Assembly (NCBI GenBank): GCA_025667525.1
Contig: CM046878.1
Coordinates: 77,975,696-78,039,695, forward strand
Direction: 5' to 3'
DNA from: Glebionis coronaria
Taxonomy: Eukaryota > Streptophyta > Magnoliopsida > Asterales > Asteraceae
Length of the DNA: 64,000 nt
Shown here: in pieces, positions 30,440 through 43,157 of the stretch
Layout: each line of letters opens with the position of its first letter
Numbering within the stretch: the stretch's first letter is position 1
Position numbers and translations under genes: made by a program
The notes under the pieces: model-generated
Database searches by the model: none
What the model saw: the letters and a program-made list of their open reading frames with translations, nothing else
What the model was told of the DNA's origin: nothing

Positions 30440-33400
30440 ATGGAGTACACATCTCTTACGGATAAGTCCATCCTCTCGGGTACGGATAATCGTCCACCAA
30501 TGTTGGAGAAGTCTATGTACGAGGATTGGACTTCCCGAATGGAACTTTATATGTTGAACAAGGAGAACGGACATCTTATTTGGGCACCGGTGCTCAATGG
30601 ACCATTAGATTATGGTACAGTGATAGAAGGTACAACTACTCGTCCTCGCACAACGGGTGAATTGACTGGAGATATGAAGATTCAAGATAAATGTGATAAG
30701 TATGCTACAAACATCAGTCTTCAAGCCCTTTCTCCAGATGTCTACAAACTCGTCAGCAAACATAAAGTTGCCAAAGAGTTATGGGATAGAACTCGTGTTC
30801 TAATGCAAGGCACCTCGTTAACTAAACAAGAACGAGAGTGTAAGCTTTATGATACTTTTGATAAGTTTGCCTATGTGCCAGGGGAGACTCTCAATGATTA
30901 CTATATGAGATTTACCCTATTGTTGAATGAGCTTAATATCTATGGCATGGAAATTCCTACCTTTCAATTGAACACCAAGTATTTGAACACTCTTCCTCCA
31001 GAATGTAAAAAATACGTGACGGATGTTAAATTGGCTAAGAACTTGCATAACACTAATGTGGATCAACTTCAAGCTTTTCTTCAACAACACGAATGCCATG
31101 TGATCAATGCTCGGTTGTCTACACCTCAAGTTCATGATCCACTTGCAATGTATGCTTCTCAAAAAAAACATGGCTTATACTTATCAACAACCATCATACT
31201 TGCAGCAGCCACCACCACACACCTATCAGCAACCACAGCAACCATCTTATCAACCACTAATGATGCCACAACAAGCATTTCAACCAAGTGTTCATCAACA
31301 ATCTTTTCCACAACAACCACCATATCAGACATCACCATCACAAGCAAACACTTCTCCAATGGGCTATACCCCTCAGAAAGGATACTTTCCTATTGAAGCA
31401 CAACCAGCACAAGCCTTCTACTCTAATGAACTTCCACCAATCCAAGCACCGGTCTTTACTCCAAATGATATGCCAGCTGATGTTCTAAACCATCTCACTG
31501 CATACTTGTCAAAACTTGTTGCAACTAGAGGATTTCCACCAATAAACAATCAGCTCCGCACCTCTTCAAATCCTCGACAACAAGCTACTGTTCAAGATGG
31601 TCAAGTAACAGTGAAACCTATTCAGGGAAGGCAAAATTCATATGGACCCCCTACAAGGACTGGGAATGCTCAAGCTGTGAATTCTCAAGCTAATGGAAAT
31701 GGAAGCCCCATTGGTCGTCAAAAGGTTGTGACTTGCTACAATTTCCGAGGACAAGGTCATATGGCTAGGCAATACACTCAGCCGAAAAGGAGAAGGGATG
31801 ATGCATGGTTTCGTGAGAAGATGTATTTGGTTGATGCTCAGTCTAAGGAGAAGATTTTGGATTCAGGGGAGTTAGCATTTCTTGTAGACCCAGGGGCAGC
31901 AGATACTGAAGGCATTGTAGTCGTTTCTACTTCTAATGCAGCTTATCAAGCAGATGATCTTGACGCATATGATTCGAATTGTGATGACATTCATTCTGCC
32001 CACGCTGCTCTCGTTGCTAATCTCTCTCACTACGGTTCTGATGTCGTCAGTGAGGTACCAACCACATCTAATAATATTGATGATAACCAACATCAAGTTG
32101 GGCATGAAAATGACAACCTCGAACAGCATTCGGGGACTAGTAACTCAAATGATGTGGTACCCAATCCTACACATTTGAGTGAACCTCAACCAAATGCTAC
32201 GACGGGTATGGAATCTTATGCTCAACATGATTTGGTCATGGTGCCAAAACATATTATTTATCAAATGCATATGGCCCTCAGACAATCCGTAGATACGAAT
32301 TCCACCCTAACTGCTGAGCTTGCGTTGCATCAAGAAAAGGTCAAAACTTTTGAAATGGTCCCTCAAGCAGAGAAAATAACATGTTCTGAATTTGACCAAT
32401 TTCGTTTTGAAAAGATTGAACACTTGAAAGAAATAGAATCATTAAAAGCTAATCTTTCCAATGAATTAAAAGCAAAAGAGTCGGTTGTCAATGATTTTCA
32501 GAAACTTAAAATGGATTTCGAAACTCTCGAGTCTAAAAAGTTTGAATCGGAAATTAATGCTACCAAACTTCTTAAATTTAAAGAACAACAGCTTTTAAAA
32601 CAATACGCTTCCACAGAAAAGGTTCATCTTTTAACTAAATCATTTAAAGAACTCGAACTTAAATGTCTTCAAGATTTACCACCTAATCCCGGTTATGCAA
32701 AACAAGCTCAGGAATATATTCCGTGTCTTTATGATATGACCCTAATTGGCAAATCGAAAGAAGCACCTTTTGTTCGTAGTTCTGAGGAGACACAGTCACT
32801 TGCGGATGAAACTCATTCTAAAATGCTTTCAAAGTTCCATACAATTGATTATGATCAATATATCAAAGATCAATTGTCTAAAAAGACCCGCATTCGCTTA
32901 CAAAAGGAATTAGCTGAATTGACAGTTCTTGTGCCCCAAAGTTTGTCAAATGAAAACCCTCCTAGTACGTCTCCTACACTTGTCAAAACGGATTTAACGA
33001 AGTTAATTCGACCGGTAAGTAAGGCGTCCGTTAACTTAAATGCGGTACACCAACACTTAGCCGATTTTGACAAGGTCATTTTGGAACGTACGACGGCTTC
33101 GGCCATAACGGAAGGTGAATGGAAATTTGAGCACACTAGAGCTGCGTTTCGAGACGAAATTGTTCCGTTTGTAAAGAATGTTAAGGCTTGTCTTAGTAAT
33201 CTTGATCAAGATTTTCTTTTGGAAATAGAAGAAGTTAGACGTGTTTTCAATGAAATGGATGATGCTTATGAAAACAGTTTACTTGAAATAGAACGGGTTT
33301 CACGCCAAAATGATCAGCTTCTGAAGCAAGTGATGTCTCATGATATAGTCTCTGTCTGTGTGAATAAAAGTGTTGATAATGATTCTCTTGTGCATAATGT

Positions 33401-33743
33401 TGAATCTGTGGATAATGTGGTAGATAGTACTTGTCACGAATCTGACGCTGAATTTTTAAAGCTTCAAGATTCATATTCTTCGCTTTCAAAACGTTTTGAT
33501 GAGATTCAAACACATTGTATTTCGCTTGAATGCAAGCAACAATTTATTCAAGGAATCTTTGAAACGTCATTCGAAGGTGTTAATATCGATGATGCAAACT
33601 TTGAAAAGAATTTTCGATTGAATTTACAATCAAAACAGTGTCAGCCAAGTGACAATGTTGCTAAATCTTTGCCGATAGAAATAGAGAAATCTAAGGAGCT
33701 TAACTGTGTGAACGTACTTGAGGCCGCTGAGAGATCTAGATAA
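30440..33743 (+). pseudogene. Copia-1 gag (frameshifted), long coiled-coil type
   Basis: ATG 30440 starts a Gag N-terminal domain (MEYTSLTDKS, then a UBN2-like region with VAKELWDR, LNDYYMRF). An 8-A run at about 31161-31168 marks a frame change. The second frame gives a Q/P-rich stretch, then a zinc knuckle at about 31733-31775 in which the second and fourth metal ligands are replaced (CYNF...H...Y). After it comes the RRDDAWFREKM segment typical of composite copia Gags, then some 400 residues of heptad-rich coiled coil. The frame ends at TAA 33741-33743, short of the protease. Not functional as a single protein. Confidence 0.8.
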
Positions 33744-34943
33744 TCGAGTTTCCAAGATTTTGTCTAAAGTTGATAACTTAAAACAGAAAAATACATGACT
33801 CTTCGATTCAGTAAATCCCGCATGTGCTGATACCACTGCACAGAATCAATCCTTGATTGAACAATTGAATCGAAAGTCGTTGGAAATATCTGATTTGAGG
33901 GAACAAATTTGTGATAAAAATCTGGTCCTGGTTGAGTTAAAGGAAACACTTCGTACTCTAAAAGGTAAGAATGTTGTGGATAACGCAGCCACTGTCCCAG
34001 CATCGTCCTCTAGTGCAATCAAAAGGAATCTTATAGCCGTCACACCATTTAATAAGGGCCCTAGGACTAAACCTTCTCAAACATTGGTCACTAAAGATAA
34101 GGCGAATCAAAACCAGCTTCTAATATTCCCGTGCTGCCTTCTACAGGAGTAAGCACCACTACGAAGGCTCAAAGATCTAAGCTTAAAAGAAACAAGAAGA
34201 ATGATAGGATCTTGCCCCCATCTAGTATTCAAGTGAAGAAGAAAGTAGAAGCCCATCCTAGGAATGTTATTTTTGTTTTGAATAAAAAGAAACATGTAGC
34301 TAAACCTAAAGGCTCTGCGGTTGTGCAGCGTTCTAAGCCTACTGTGAATTCTAATTTTAAATGTTGGAATTGCAATGAATGTATGTTTTCTAGTCGTCAT
34401 GATTCTTGCCTTATTGACCATGTGAATGAGATGTATGCCCGGAAAAATGGATTAGAATGGAAACCGACTAGGAAAGTGTTAACCCAAGTTGGTTGGTTGT
34501 GGCGCCCCACTGGTAGAACTTTCACTATAGTAGGAAATGCGTGCCCTTTAACTAGGATCACTCCCACTACAGCGAAGAAAGTGTTCCCTTTAACTAGGAG
34601 TACCAAGGATACCAAAACACAAGCGTGTCCTTTAACTAGGAACACTGACACTACTGTAGGAACCAAGTGCCCTTTAAATAGGTCTACTCCCACTGTAGTG
34701 CCCGCGAATAATCCAAAACCTAAGAAAGTTGGAACAGTAAAACCTCTTAGTGCTAAAACTCACATTAGAAAAGGCAGGAAATCTAAGGGTCTCACAAATG
34801 TTAGCAATTCTGATAATCTCACATCTGTATCTGCTAACACTCCGGAACTAATAGTTTCCAATGCATTGTCTACTGTTGTTGTTGAAAACAGGTGGTCCAA
34901 ATTGTTCTCTGGTATTTGGACTCCGGTTGCTCCAAGCATATGA
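33744..34943 (+). pseudogene. Copia-1 gag-pol linker with CPLTR repeats
   Basis: Coding-like sequence runs in two frames, 33853-34152 (coiled coil, then basic) and 34131-34943. The second carries CWNCNECMF, a Cys-rich element, then four spaced copies of a C/F-PL(T/N)R-x-T motif (residues about 138, 155, 170 and 184), about 16 residues apart. Position and composition match the basic linker between Gag and protease in composite copia elements. Role unknown. The frame break near 34140 separates it from the preceding Gag. Confidence 0.7.
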
Positions 34944-37117
34944 CCGGAGATCGCTCTCAGCTCAGAAATTTCGTCAGCAAGTTTCTTGGTACGGTTCGAT
35001 TTGGAAATGATCATATTGCAAAGATAATGGGTTATGGTGAATATCATATTGGGAATGTTATTATTTCAAGAGTGTATTATGTGGAAGGTCTCGGTCACAA
35101 CTTATTTTCTGTGGGACAATTTTGTGATGCAAACCTAGAAGTCGCTTTTCGAGAGCATACCTGCTTCATTCGTAATTTGGAAGGGGTTGATTTATTGAAA
35201 GGTACTCGAGGGAATAATTTGTATACTTTGTCTCTACAAGACATGATGGCCGCTTCTCCCGTATGTCTTCTCTCCAAAGCATCAAAGACTAAGTCATGGT
35301 TATGGCATCGACGGTTATCTCATCTTAACTTTGACGCTATTAATCACTTGGCGAAAAACGAACTTGTTCGTGGTCTTCCTAAACTATCATTTCACAAGGA
35401 TCACTTGTGTTCCGCGTGTACAATGGGGAAAAGCACTAAGAAGTCATACAAACCCAATACTGAAGACACCAACCAAGAGAAACTTTATCTGTTGCATATG
35501 GATTTTTTTGGGCCAATACGTGTTGAAAGTCTTAGTGGCAAAAAGTACATCCTCGTTATTGTCGATGATTACTCTCGGTTTACATGGGTGAAATTTCTTA
35601 AAGCAAAAAATGAGGCACCTAAATTCATCATCGAATTTCTCAAGATGATTCAAGTGAGTCTCAACACTACTGTCCGACGCATTCGTACAGATAATGGAAC
35701 CGAATTTGTGAATCAAACTTTGCGTGATTATTATGAAGAAGTTGGCATTTCTCATGAAACATCCGTTGCTCGCACTCCACAACAAAACGGTGTCGTTGAA
35801 AGGAGAAATCGCACACTTATGGAAGCTGCTCGAACGATGTTAATTTACGCAAAGGATCCATTGTTTTTATGGGCAGAAGCAGTATCTACAGCAGTGTACA
35901 CCCAAAACCGGTCACTAATTCGTAAACGCCATGGTAAAACACCTTATGAGCTTCTCCATGGAAAAGTACCAGATTTATCATATCTTCATGTATTTGGTTC
36001 TCTTTGCTATCCAAATAATGATGGTGACAATTTGGGAAAACTTCAACCAAAGGCTGATATTGGTATTTTCATTGGTTACGCACCCGCAAAGAAGGCATAC
36101 GGAATCTACAATCGTAACTCTCGTAAGATCCTCGAAACTATGAATGTTGATTTTGATGAGCTGACAGCAATGGCTTCTGAGCAAAGCAGCTCTGAACCCG
36201 TACTTCATGAAATGGGACCCAGTAACATTAGTTCTGGTCTTGTCCCATACAACCCTACTTCATCATCATTTACACCACTTTCTAGGACTGAATGGGATAC
36301 GTTGTTTCAACCGTTCTTTGATGAATTCTTTACTCCACCAAGTATTGTTGCTCCAAAACCTGAGGTAATAGCTCCGGTAACCGAAGTTGTCGCTCCAGCA
36401 ACCGAAGCACAATCAGACACATCTGCACCTACAATTGGTCAAGATATACCTTCAACGAGTAATTCTCAACCAACACATGTTTCAACTACCCATGTCATGC
36501 CTATTGATGATGAAGAGGATGATGATGATCACGATTTGGAATTCGCTCAAATGCGTGAACTTCCATTCTTTGGTGTACCAATTCCCGACCCTAATCAAGC
36601 CGGGTCGTCCACCTCAGAGGAAGCTCCTACTACAGTTTACTTCAATCCACGGATTCGTGAACATGACAGCAAGTGGATAAAGGATCATCCTATAGATTCT
36701 ATTATTGGTGACCCTAATCGTTCGGTATCCACACGTAGTCAGCTAAAAGAAAATGCAATGTTTTGTCATTTTGATGCTTTTCTCACTGAAGTTGAACCTA
36801 ATACATGGCAACAAGCTTTTACTCAATCTTGTTGGATAGAAGCTATGCAAGAAGAACTTAATGAATTTATACGTCTTGAAGTATGGGAACTTGTCCCATG
36901 CCCGGATCAAGTGCAGTTACTCACTTTGAAATGGGTTTACAAGGTGAAACTCGATGAGTTAGGCGGAATATTGAAGAACAAAGCTCGTCTAGTAGCTCGT
37001 GGATACAAGCAATTATTGGGCATCGACTTTATGGAATCCTTTGCACCTGTTGCCCGTTTGGAAGCTATTCGACTATTCCTCGCTTATGCAGCCCATATGA
37101 ATATGATCGTCTATTAG
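34892..37117 (+). pseudogene. Copia-1 pol, first part: protease, integrase, start of RT
   Basis: A 741-codon frame overlapping the linker. Protease is recognised by [11 protein letters not shown] (catalytic D-S-G near 34919). The GAG-pre-integrase HHCC zinc domain follows ([10 protein letters not shown] ... CSACTMGK, about 35305-35430), then the integrase core with [13 protein letters not shown] and [10 protein letters not shown] supplying the D,D,E residues (about 35500-35810). RT begins about 36800 ([12 protein letters not shown]). The frame ends at an amber codon, 37115-37117, inside the first catalytic motif of RT. Confidence 0.9.
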
Positions 37118-38359
37118 ATGTATGTGAAGACGGCATTTCTTAATGGTGAACTCAAGGAAGAGGTCTATGTTCAACAGTCGGATGGTTTTGTGAATCCTAA
37201 TTATCCTAATCATGTGTATAAGCTTAAGAAGGCTCTCTATGGGTTGAAGCAAGCTCCTCGCGCATGGTATGATCTATTGTCACAATTCCTCATTACGCAA
37301 GGCTTCGCTAAAGGCAAGGTGGATCCCACGTTGTTCATTCAGAAACGAGGTAAAGATATGATTATGGTACAAATATATGTTGATGATATTATATTTGCAG
37401 CCTCGAACCAAACCTTATCCGACAAATTTGGGACACTCATGTCTTCCAAGTTTAAGATGTCAATGATGGGCAAGGTATCATTCTTCTTAGGTCTTCAGAT
37501 ATCTCAGAGTCCTAGAGGCATCTTTATCAATCAATCCAAGTATGCCCTTGAATCGCTTAAGAAATATAAGATGGAATCTTGTGATCCCGTGGATACTCCA
37601 ATGGTGGAACGAACTAAGCTTGATGCAGATCCACATGGAGTTGCCGTTGATCCGACACTGTATCGTGGAATGATCGGTACTCTTCTGTATATCACAGCTA
37701 GTCGACCTGATCTTCAGTTTGCTATATGTATGTGTGCTCGGTATCAAACTCGACCTACTGAGTTACACTTGGCTACTGTGAAACGGATCTTTCGTTATCT
37801 TAAAGGAACCATTAATAGGGGACTTTGGTATTCGAAGGACTCTTCGATTGCACTTATGCCATATGCAGATGCGGCTCATGCGGGTTGTCAAGATACACGG
37901 CGTAGCACGAGTGGAACTTTGCAACTACTAGGGGATCGACTAATCAGTTGGGCATCGAAAAGGCAGAAAAGCGCTACAATTTCAAGTACGGAAGTAGAAT
38001 ACATAGCTATGTCCGGTTGCTGTGCTCAAATTCTTTGGATGAGATCGCAATTAACCGACTATGGTCTAGGTTTCAACAAGATTCCGATGTACTGCGACAA
38101 CAAAAGTGCAATTGCCTTATGCTGCAACAATGTTCAATTCTCCCGGTCGAAGCATATTGACATTCGCTACCACTTCATCAAGGAGCAAGTGGAAAACGGA
38201 GTGATCGAGCTTTACTTTGTCCGATCTGAGTATCAATTGGCGGATATTTTCACGAAGGCTTTAGATCGCGCTCGAATTGAATTTTTGGCCGACAAGCTAG
38301 GAATGAGAACCTTCTCGCCTGAGACTCTAAAGGAATTGGCAGATGAAGCAAAAGAATAG
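37118..38359 (+). pseudogene. Copia-1 pol, second part: rest of RT and RNase H
   Basis: Same frame, continuing directly after the amber codon. It has [22 protein letters not shown], the YVDDI catalytic box (about 37378), then RNase H with [14 protein letters not shown] and CDNKSAI. The residue two before VKTAF is normally the first RT catalytic aspartate; here the position holds tyrosine (TAT, 37121-37123). RT would therefore be inactive even apart from the stop. Ends TAG 38357-38359. Confidence 0.9.
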
Positions 38360-41194
38360 TGATGGTAAACTATTCTCCGTATCCTTGGTGATCATTTGTA
38401 TATATTTTTTATATTTTGATCCACAAAAGCAAAATACAAAAATATAAAACCATATAAAACCACAAAAATTGAAAAATCTAGAAAAATCCAAAAATATTTT
38501 TACTTTATTTTTCAAAGGCATGTCTTTTGGTACGATAATATTTACGGCCTTAGAAATGTCGATTAACATTGATACGACGCCATAAATAGAGTTCGTCCAA
38601 AAGTTGTAAATATTTCATAAAACATGCCAATATGGCTTGTAGTTTGTTCTGACTGCAACCCGGTTTTCACATTAAAGTCAAGTATTTCTTATGAAAGCTT
38701 TGGCTCACAACGGGAATTAATTTTCTCGGGCAAGGTTTACTTTAAAACCTTGTAAGGGATCAAGTTTACTTTATAACTTGGTCTAACACAAATCCATGTA
38801 CGTTTCAGTGCATTTATTTGTTAAAAAAGAGATGTCTTGTTTTTATGAAGCTATCATCTCTACAACCATAGAAATCTACAATTGGTATCTACATACTCGA
38901 CGATGCGACTAATCAACCGACGACTACAGCTCTTTCAATAGAACACGGGTCAACAATTGAGGGGGAGCAATTGTCAAGCATTCAGAATCTTCGATGCCGA
39001 ACGTGCCAAGCTCACTAACTGGTGTCAAGACAACAATACCAATCGTACACATGGTGTCAAGAGATGACTTCAGACGTGACGAGGCGACCAACATATGCCG
39101 ACAAGAACCATTTGATCTTATCATATGATGTTCTCATCAATGAGGTCCAACCTTGTCAATTCTTTTCTAATATGGTGAATATGTGATCATGTTACAAATC
39201 GGTATCATGTTTCATACTTTTGGAATCATGAAGATTAAACGGACTTGCATTTTTCTTCCCAAAACCTTTGTTAAAACTTCATTAAATCAGTTGATATTAA
39301 AAACATCGCTTGGGTTAATATTTTTAATATGGGGGAGAAAATGTGATTTAATATGGGATATTATAACAAATGGTTTGACTTAATGTGCTGGCTCATCCCG
39401 ACATATGCGAAATGTTTTCGAATATCGTGGCATATGTTAAGGGGGAGCAAAACGGATTTTCATGGTGACATATACTTACCCAAAACCTATTTATTTCACG
39501 ACGATGAAGATTGTGGTGACATAAGGATGGTAGGATAGGTTAAGTCCAATGATTCTTCTAGAACCGGAGGAATCTTCCCAAGGACATTCCATAGCTAGAA
39601 ATAGTAGTCCTTAGGAAAGATGGAGAAAGATTGTGAACGTAGCTGAATGCCGACCAAGTAATTAAGTTAGCACTGGAACAATCACAACAAGGTGCTAGTT
39701 ATGACGTATTGTAAGCATTGAAGGAATTGAAGAATGAAAAAGAATTGTAAAGATAAAGGGTGTAAAGAAAGAAGCCCTACTTACAACTTTAGGCAGAAAC
39801 CGGGTCAACACATATGCTATTGAGATCATTTTAATGATGCTCGATATTGAAGATAGACATCATGGACCCAGTGATGCAATGCACAACCCATCCAGCTAAC
39901 TCAGATATCTCTCAAAAGGTATTTGTTTTAATCACACGGAGACAACACGTTATCTATCGATTTATTCACTCCGAGTAAATTGGTATTGAAATGGTGGCAC
40001 TCCTCTCCAGCCTCCGATCACAAAAATCCAAAGTGCACGATCGAGTCTAGAGCCATTTGAGATCATCAAATATCTCATTAGGACACACTTTCATAATTCC
40101 TTTCTTCTTCATACACTGTGAAAAGTAAGAAAGATCTTAAGAGTCCTACGCAAAATCTTCATGATCTTGCCTGAACATCCGAGTAATACGAAAGTATTTA
40201 CAATGAAGATGGAAATCCTTCTTGAGCGAATATCAAAAAGCTCATGGTAGGTGACTTGTGCGATTCTTTAATGAATCAAGCTTGTGATAACTGGAAAGCA
40301 ACAGTGGTTTAATTCTTAAATGAATTTAAACACGTTTCAGGCCTCTACGCAAAATCTTAGTGATCTTGCCAGAACACTCAGAGTGATACCTTAGTGTTCA
40401 CAATGATGAGTGGAAATCCTTCTAGTGTTAACCTCAAACAGCACTTGGTAGGTAACTTGCAAGATTCAATATGAATCAAGCTCGTGACAAATGGAAAGCA
40501 ACGATGGTGCGATTCTTTAATGAATCAAACTTGTTCTAGGAATCAGAATTGACGGCTTCAATCATGCGGATAATATTATCCAAAAGATTCACTCTTAACA
40601 TTCGCAGTCAGCTTTGGACGGTCGAGTAATGAGAACAGGTTTACCCACGAAATCTTGTCAAGGAGATTTTTAATTAAATCTACCTGCCACAAGTATGATA
40701 TTTTATATCGTCCAACGGTCTTCACCGACCGGAGGTAAAAAGCTACCGAATTAGAATGAAATGTTCAAAGCCATTTCGTTCGTGTCTATTTATGTTGCGG
40801 CATTTGAAGACGGTGGCGTTGCGGAATCCAAGAAGAAGTCGTCCCCGCATGCTTATACTTTATGCACTTAATATCTTATCTAATTCAAGAAAGCCTAAAA
40901 GTTAAGTCTTCTGCTGTATCGAACTCTAAAGCTTTCAAGAATTACGAAGGTATAAGTATGTGGGACATGGTGTCACGAAGAGGCGAAGATCACAAGTGAT
41001 GGATGCACGAGATCAAGGCAAGAGATTAATGCTCAAGATTGATATCAAAGATCACATCAACATGTTCACCAGAAAAGAAAAAGAAAAGAAAGACGAAAAC
41101 TACGAGCTCAAGACAAGCATAGTATGCTAGGTTTATTTCATTATTGTAACTCGGGTAACGCCCTTGTTTGGAGTGACCTCCCTTAGGGGGAGAT
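38360..41194 (+). other. Copia-1 long 3' non-coding region
   Basis: 2.8 kb between the pol stop and the 3' LTR without a credible frame. It contains GGGGGAGCAA words near 38960 and 39440, similar to polypurine tracts, and an internal direct duplication (40135-40540). Confidence 0.75.
40135..40540 (+). repeat. ~195-bp direct duplication in the copia-1 tail
   Basis: The block CTACGCAAAATCTT-GTGATCTTGCC ... GGAAATCCTTCT ... GGTAGGT-ACTTG ... GAATCAAGCT-GTGA ... GGAAAGCAAC occurs from about 40144 and again from about 40346, with many point differences. Confidence 0.75.
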
Positions 41195-41514
41195 TGTTGG
41201 AAATACGTTTTTACGTATTTAGGAAGATTCGGTCACTCCGACAATATACTAAGTAGTAGCTCGTAGTCTAGACATCGTTATTTAACAAACAAGCCCAAGC
41301 CTAGCCTACAACTTGTGTAGGCCGGCCCAAACATGTAAGCCCAAGCCCATTACAAGGCTTGGGTATATAAACCCTCTCCTTAGATGGAGAGGGTTTATGG
41401 TTATTCATTTTTCATATAGAAAACATAAGTTTCTCTCTCTAGAATTATGTGTAATCCACCATCTCTCTATCTCTTTCTCTCTCTAAAAACATAAGCAAGA
41501 TTTACATTTCAACA
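41195..41514 (+). repeat. Copia-1 3' LTR
   Basis: Same length as the 5' LTR, about 97.5% identical, preceded by the polypurine tract. Confidence 0.95.
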
Positions 41515-41859
41515 TGGACGATTTAGTTGTTTGCTGTTTGCGGCTTCCTTCTTTGCGTGGCTTTCTTTGCCTTTAGGTAGGAGCGACATTTTTTTTACCA
41601 ACTATCTTTTAGAAATGGCAATGATCTCCGACGGTAAAACAAAGAATAATGATGATGAGAAAAAATATTTATTGATTGTTAAATCAACATAATAGGAGAT
41701 AAGTAAAATCAATAAAGCGGAAGAAAGTAAGTGGAAGAAAAATTACTAAAATCAATAAAGCGGAAGAAAGTAAGCGGGGTCTATCCGGATCATCAGCGAG
41801 TGACCAATGACCGGAGGATAAGTATGTTGTGGTGGGTTGTACTGAGAGCTCTAATACCA

Positions 41860-42022
41860 TGTAAAATACAAGAGATATTATTGATTCAATGATCTCGTAC
41901 AGAAGGCGTGGCATATGTATTTATACAAAATACATAGCTGTTACGTTAAACAACCTATCAAAAGCCTAAAGCTAATGGACCACAAGCTCACAATCGGACT
42001 TAAGTCAACCTATCATCTAACA
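41860..42022 (-). repeat. TRIM 5' LTR with adjacent PBS
   Basis: 163 bp, TGTTAG...TTTTACA on the minus strand. Immediately downstream TGGTATTAGAGC (41848-41859) is an initiator-tRNA-Met-type primer binding site. Confidence 0.85.
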
Positions 42023-42139
42023 GTTAATGGTACATTGTTAAGTTGTGACATTTGATCTATTTTTCTTTTGAATGAATTTTATACTAGTGATAATATATAC
42101 CATATAACGCTTGAGCTTTTGTAACCTTTTCATTTGATA

Positions 42140-42780
42140 TCTATACTACTTTATAAAGTATTTAGCACAATCTAAATAAGCAAAAAACATTACTATAAAA
42201 AGAAATTAAAAAGTTAAAGCATTATTATTTATTTCGTAATTAAGCATCTTTATGTTTAGTCCATTTCATAACCGTTCTCATTAACTTTTGTAATAAGATT
42301 TAAATATTATCGGTTACGTTTTAACCAAAATCATAATTCTATTTTTAATATAACTATTGTAACGTTTACTTTATGTAAGTATAAAAGAATCATTTGATTA
42401 ATGCAAAAAACACAACAATTTCTATTCCTCATACTTCTAAAAAATCTTATTAATTTTTTGGTTTCTTTTGAGCATCTCATAAAATTTGTATACCTAATCA
42501 AATTCAAAAAGAATGTTTCGCTTCAACTATTACTACGGTGAACTTATTGTTAGTGTACATGCAATTGTTTAACATGAAAATAAAGATCGAGAATGTGATT
42601 TTTATGTTATTTTTCGAATACTATGCAATGTGGCGTGATAATACTTTTAATAATATGCATCACATAGGCAATATTGTAGATACTTTATCCTCACAATAAA
42701 CGTACAAGTGGAGAACATTCAATCGTAAGAAAATTTGTTACACGGGTACCCACCGCTGAAATGCGCGGGTACCCGGCTAG
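42140..42780 (+). mobile_element. Small non-autonomous Helitron, 641 bp
   Basis: Starts TCTATACTACTTTATAAAG after A (42139) and ends with hairpin GGTACCC...GCGCGGGTACC, then CTAG at 42777-42780 followed by T. This is the clearest Helitron in the window, with insertion exactly between A and T. Non-coding. Confidence 0.85.
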
Positions 42781-42874
42781 TGAATGAAAATGTTTGTATT
42801 GCGTTTGAAGATATGGTTCAATGAACTTGCTCACGAACTTGCTCACGTAGTCCGTAAGGTCATGGGAGTTGATT

Positions 42875-43034
42875 TGCACACTCCATTTGGTTATTTGTAC
42901 ACTTAAATTATATGTGTTGTGACAATTATACCCTTAATAATTACACACTCCAATAAGTGATGTAAGGGTTCAATTGGTAAAACATCTAACATTTTGAGTG
43001 TAAAAATAATTTTTGAGAGTGTGTAAATTACTAA
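42875..43034. mobile_element. Possible short MITE
   Basis: Left TTGCACACTCCATTTGGTTA ... TGTACACTT and right GAGTGTAAAAATAATTTTTG ... GAGTGTGTAAA are imperfect inverted copies around an AT-rich core. The TSD is not resolved. Confidence 0.4.
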
Positions 43035-43157
43035 CCTAAGGTCATCCTCATCCTCATTGACTAAAAGATTAAATGGTATAAACTCTATTGACTACTTTTT
43101 TGCATTATGGATGTTATGAAGAAATCATTTCTGCCTTCATATGCTAGATTTACCGAG

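Larger units (their letters stand above)
29229..41514 (+). mobile_element. Complete Ty1/copia retrotransposon, 12.3 kb, inactivated
   Basis: LTRs of identical length (320 bp, 29229-29548 and 41195-41514), TSD TGGAC (29224-29228 and 41515-41519), PBS TGGTATCAAGAGC at 29551-29563, polypurine tract TTAGGGGGAGA just before 41195. I count about 8 differences between the LTRs by eye (2.5%), so insertion is fairly recent. Internal order is gag, protease, integrase, RT, RNase H (copia order), then an unusual 2.8-kb non-coding tail. Several frameshifts and an RT stop show that it cannot act alone. Confidence 0.95.
28953..42022 (-). mobile_element. TRIM-type miniature LTR element, interrupted by a nested copia
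   Basis: Two similar LTRs of 165 bp (28953-29117) and 163 bp (41860-42022) lie in the same minus orientation, flanked by the TSD GTTAA (28948-28952 and 42023-42027). The minus strand runs 5' LTR, PBS (TGGTATTAGAGC), about 450 bp of non-coding interior once the nested element is removed, a polypurine tract (CTATAGGAGAG), then 3' LTR. Short LTRs and a tiny non-coding core define a TRIM. It lies in the 3' flank of the LEA_2-like pseudogene. Confidence 0.85.
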
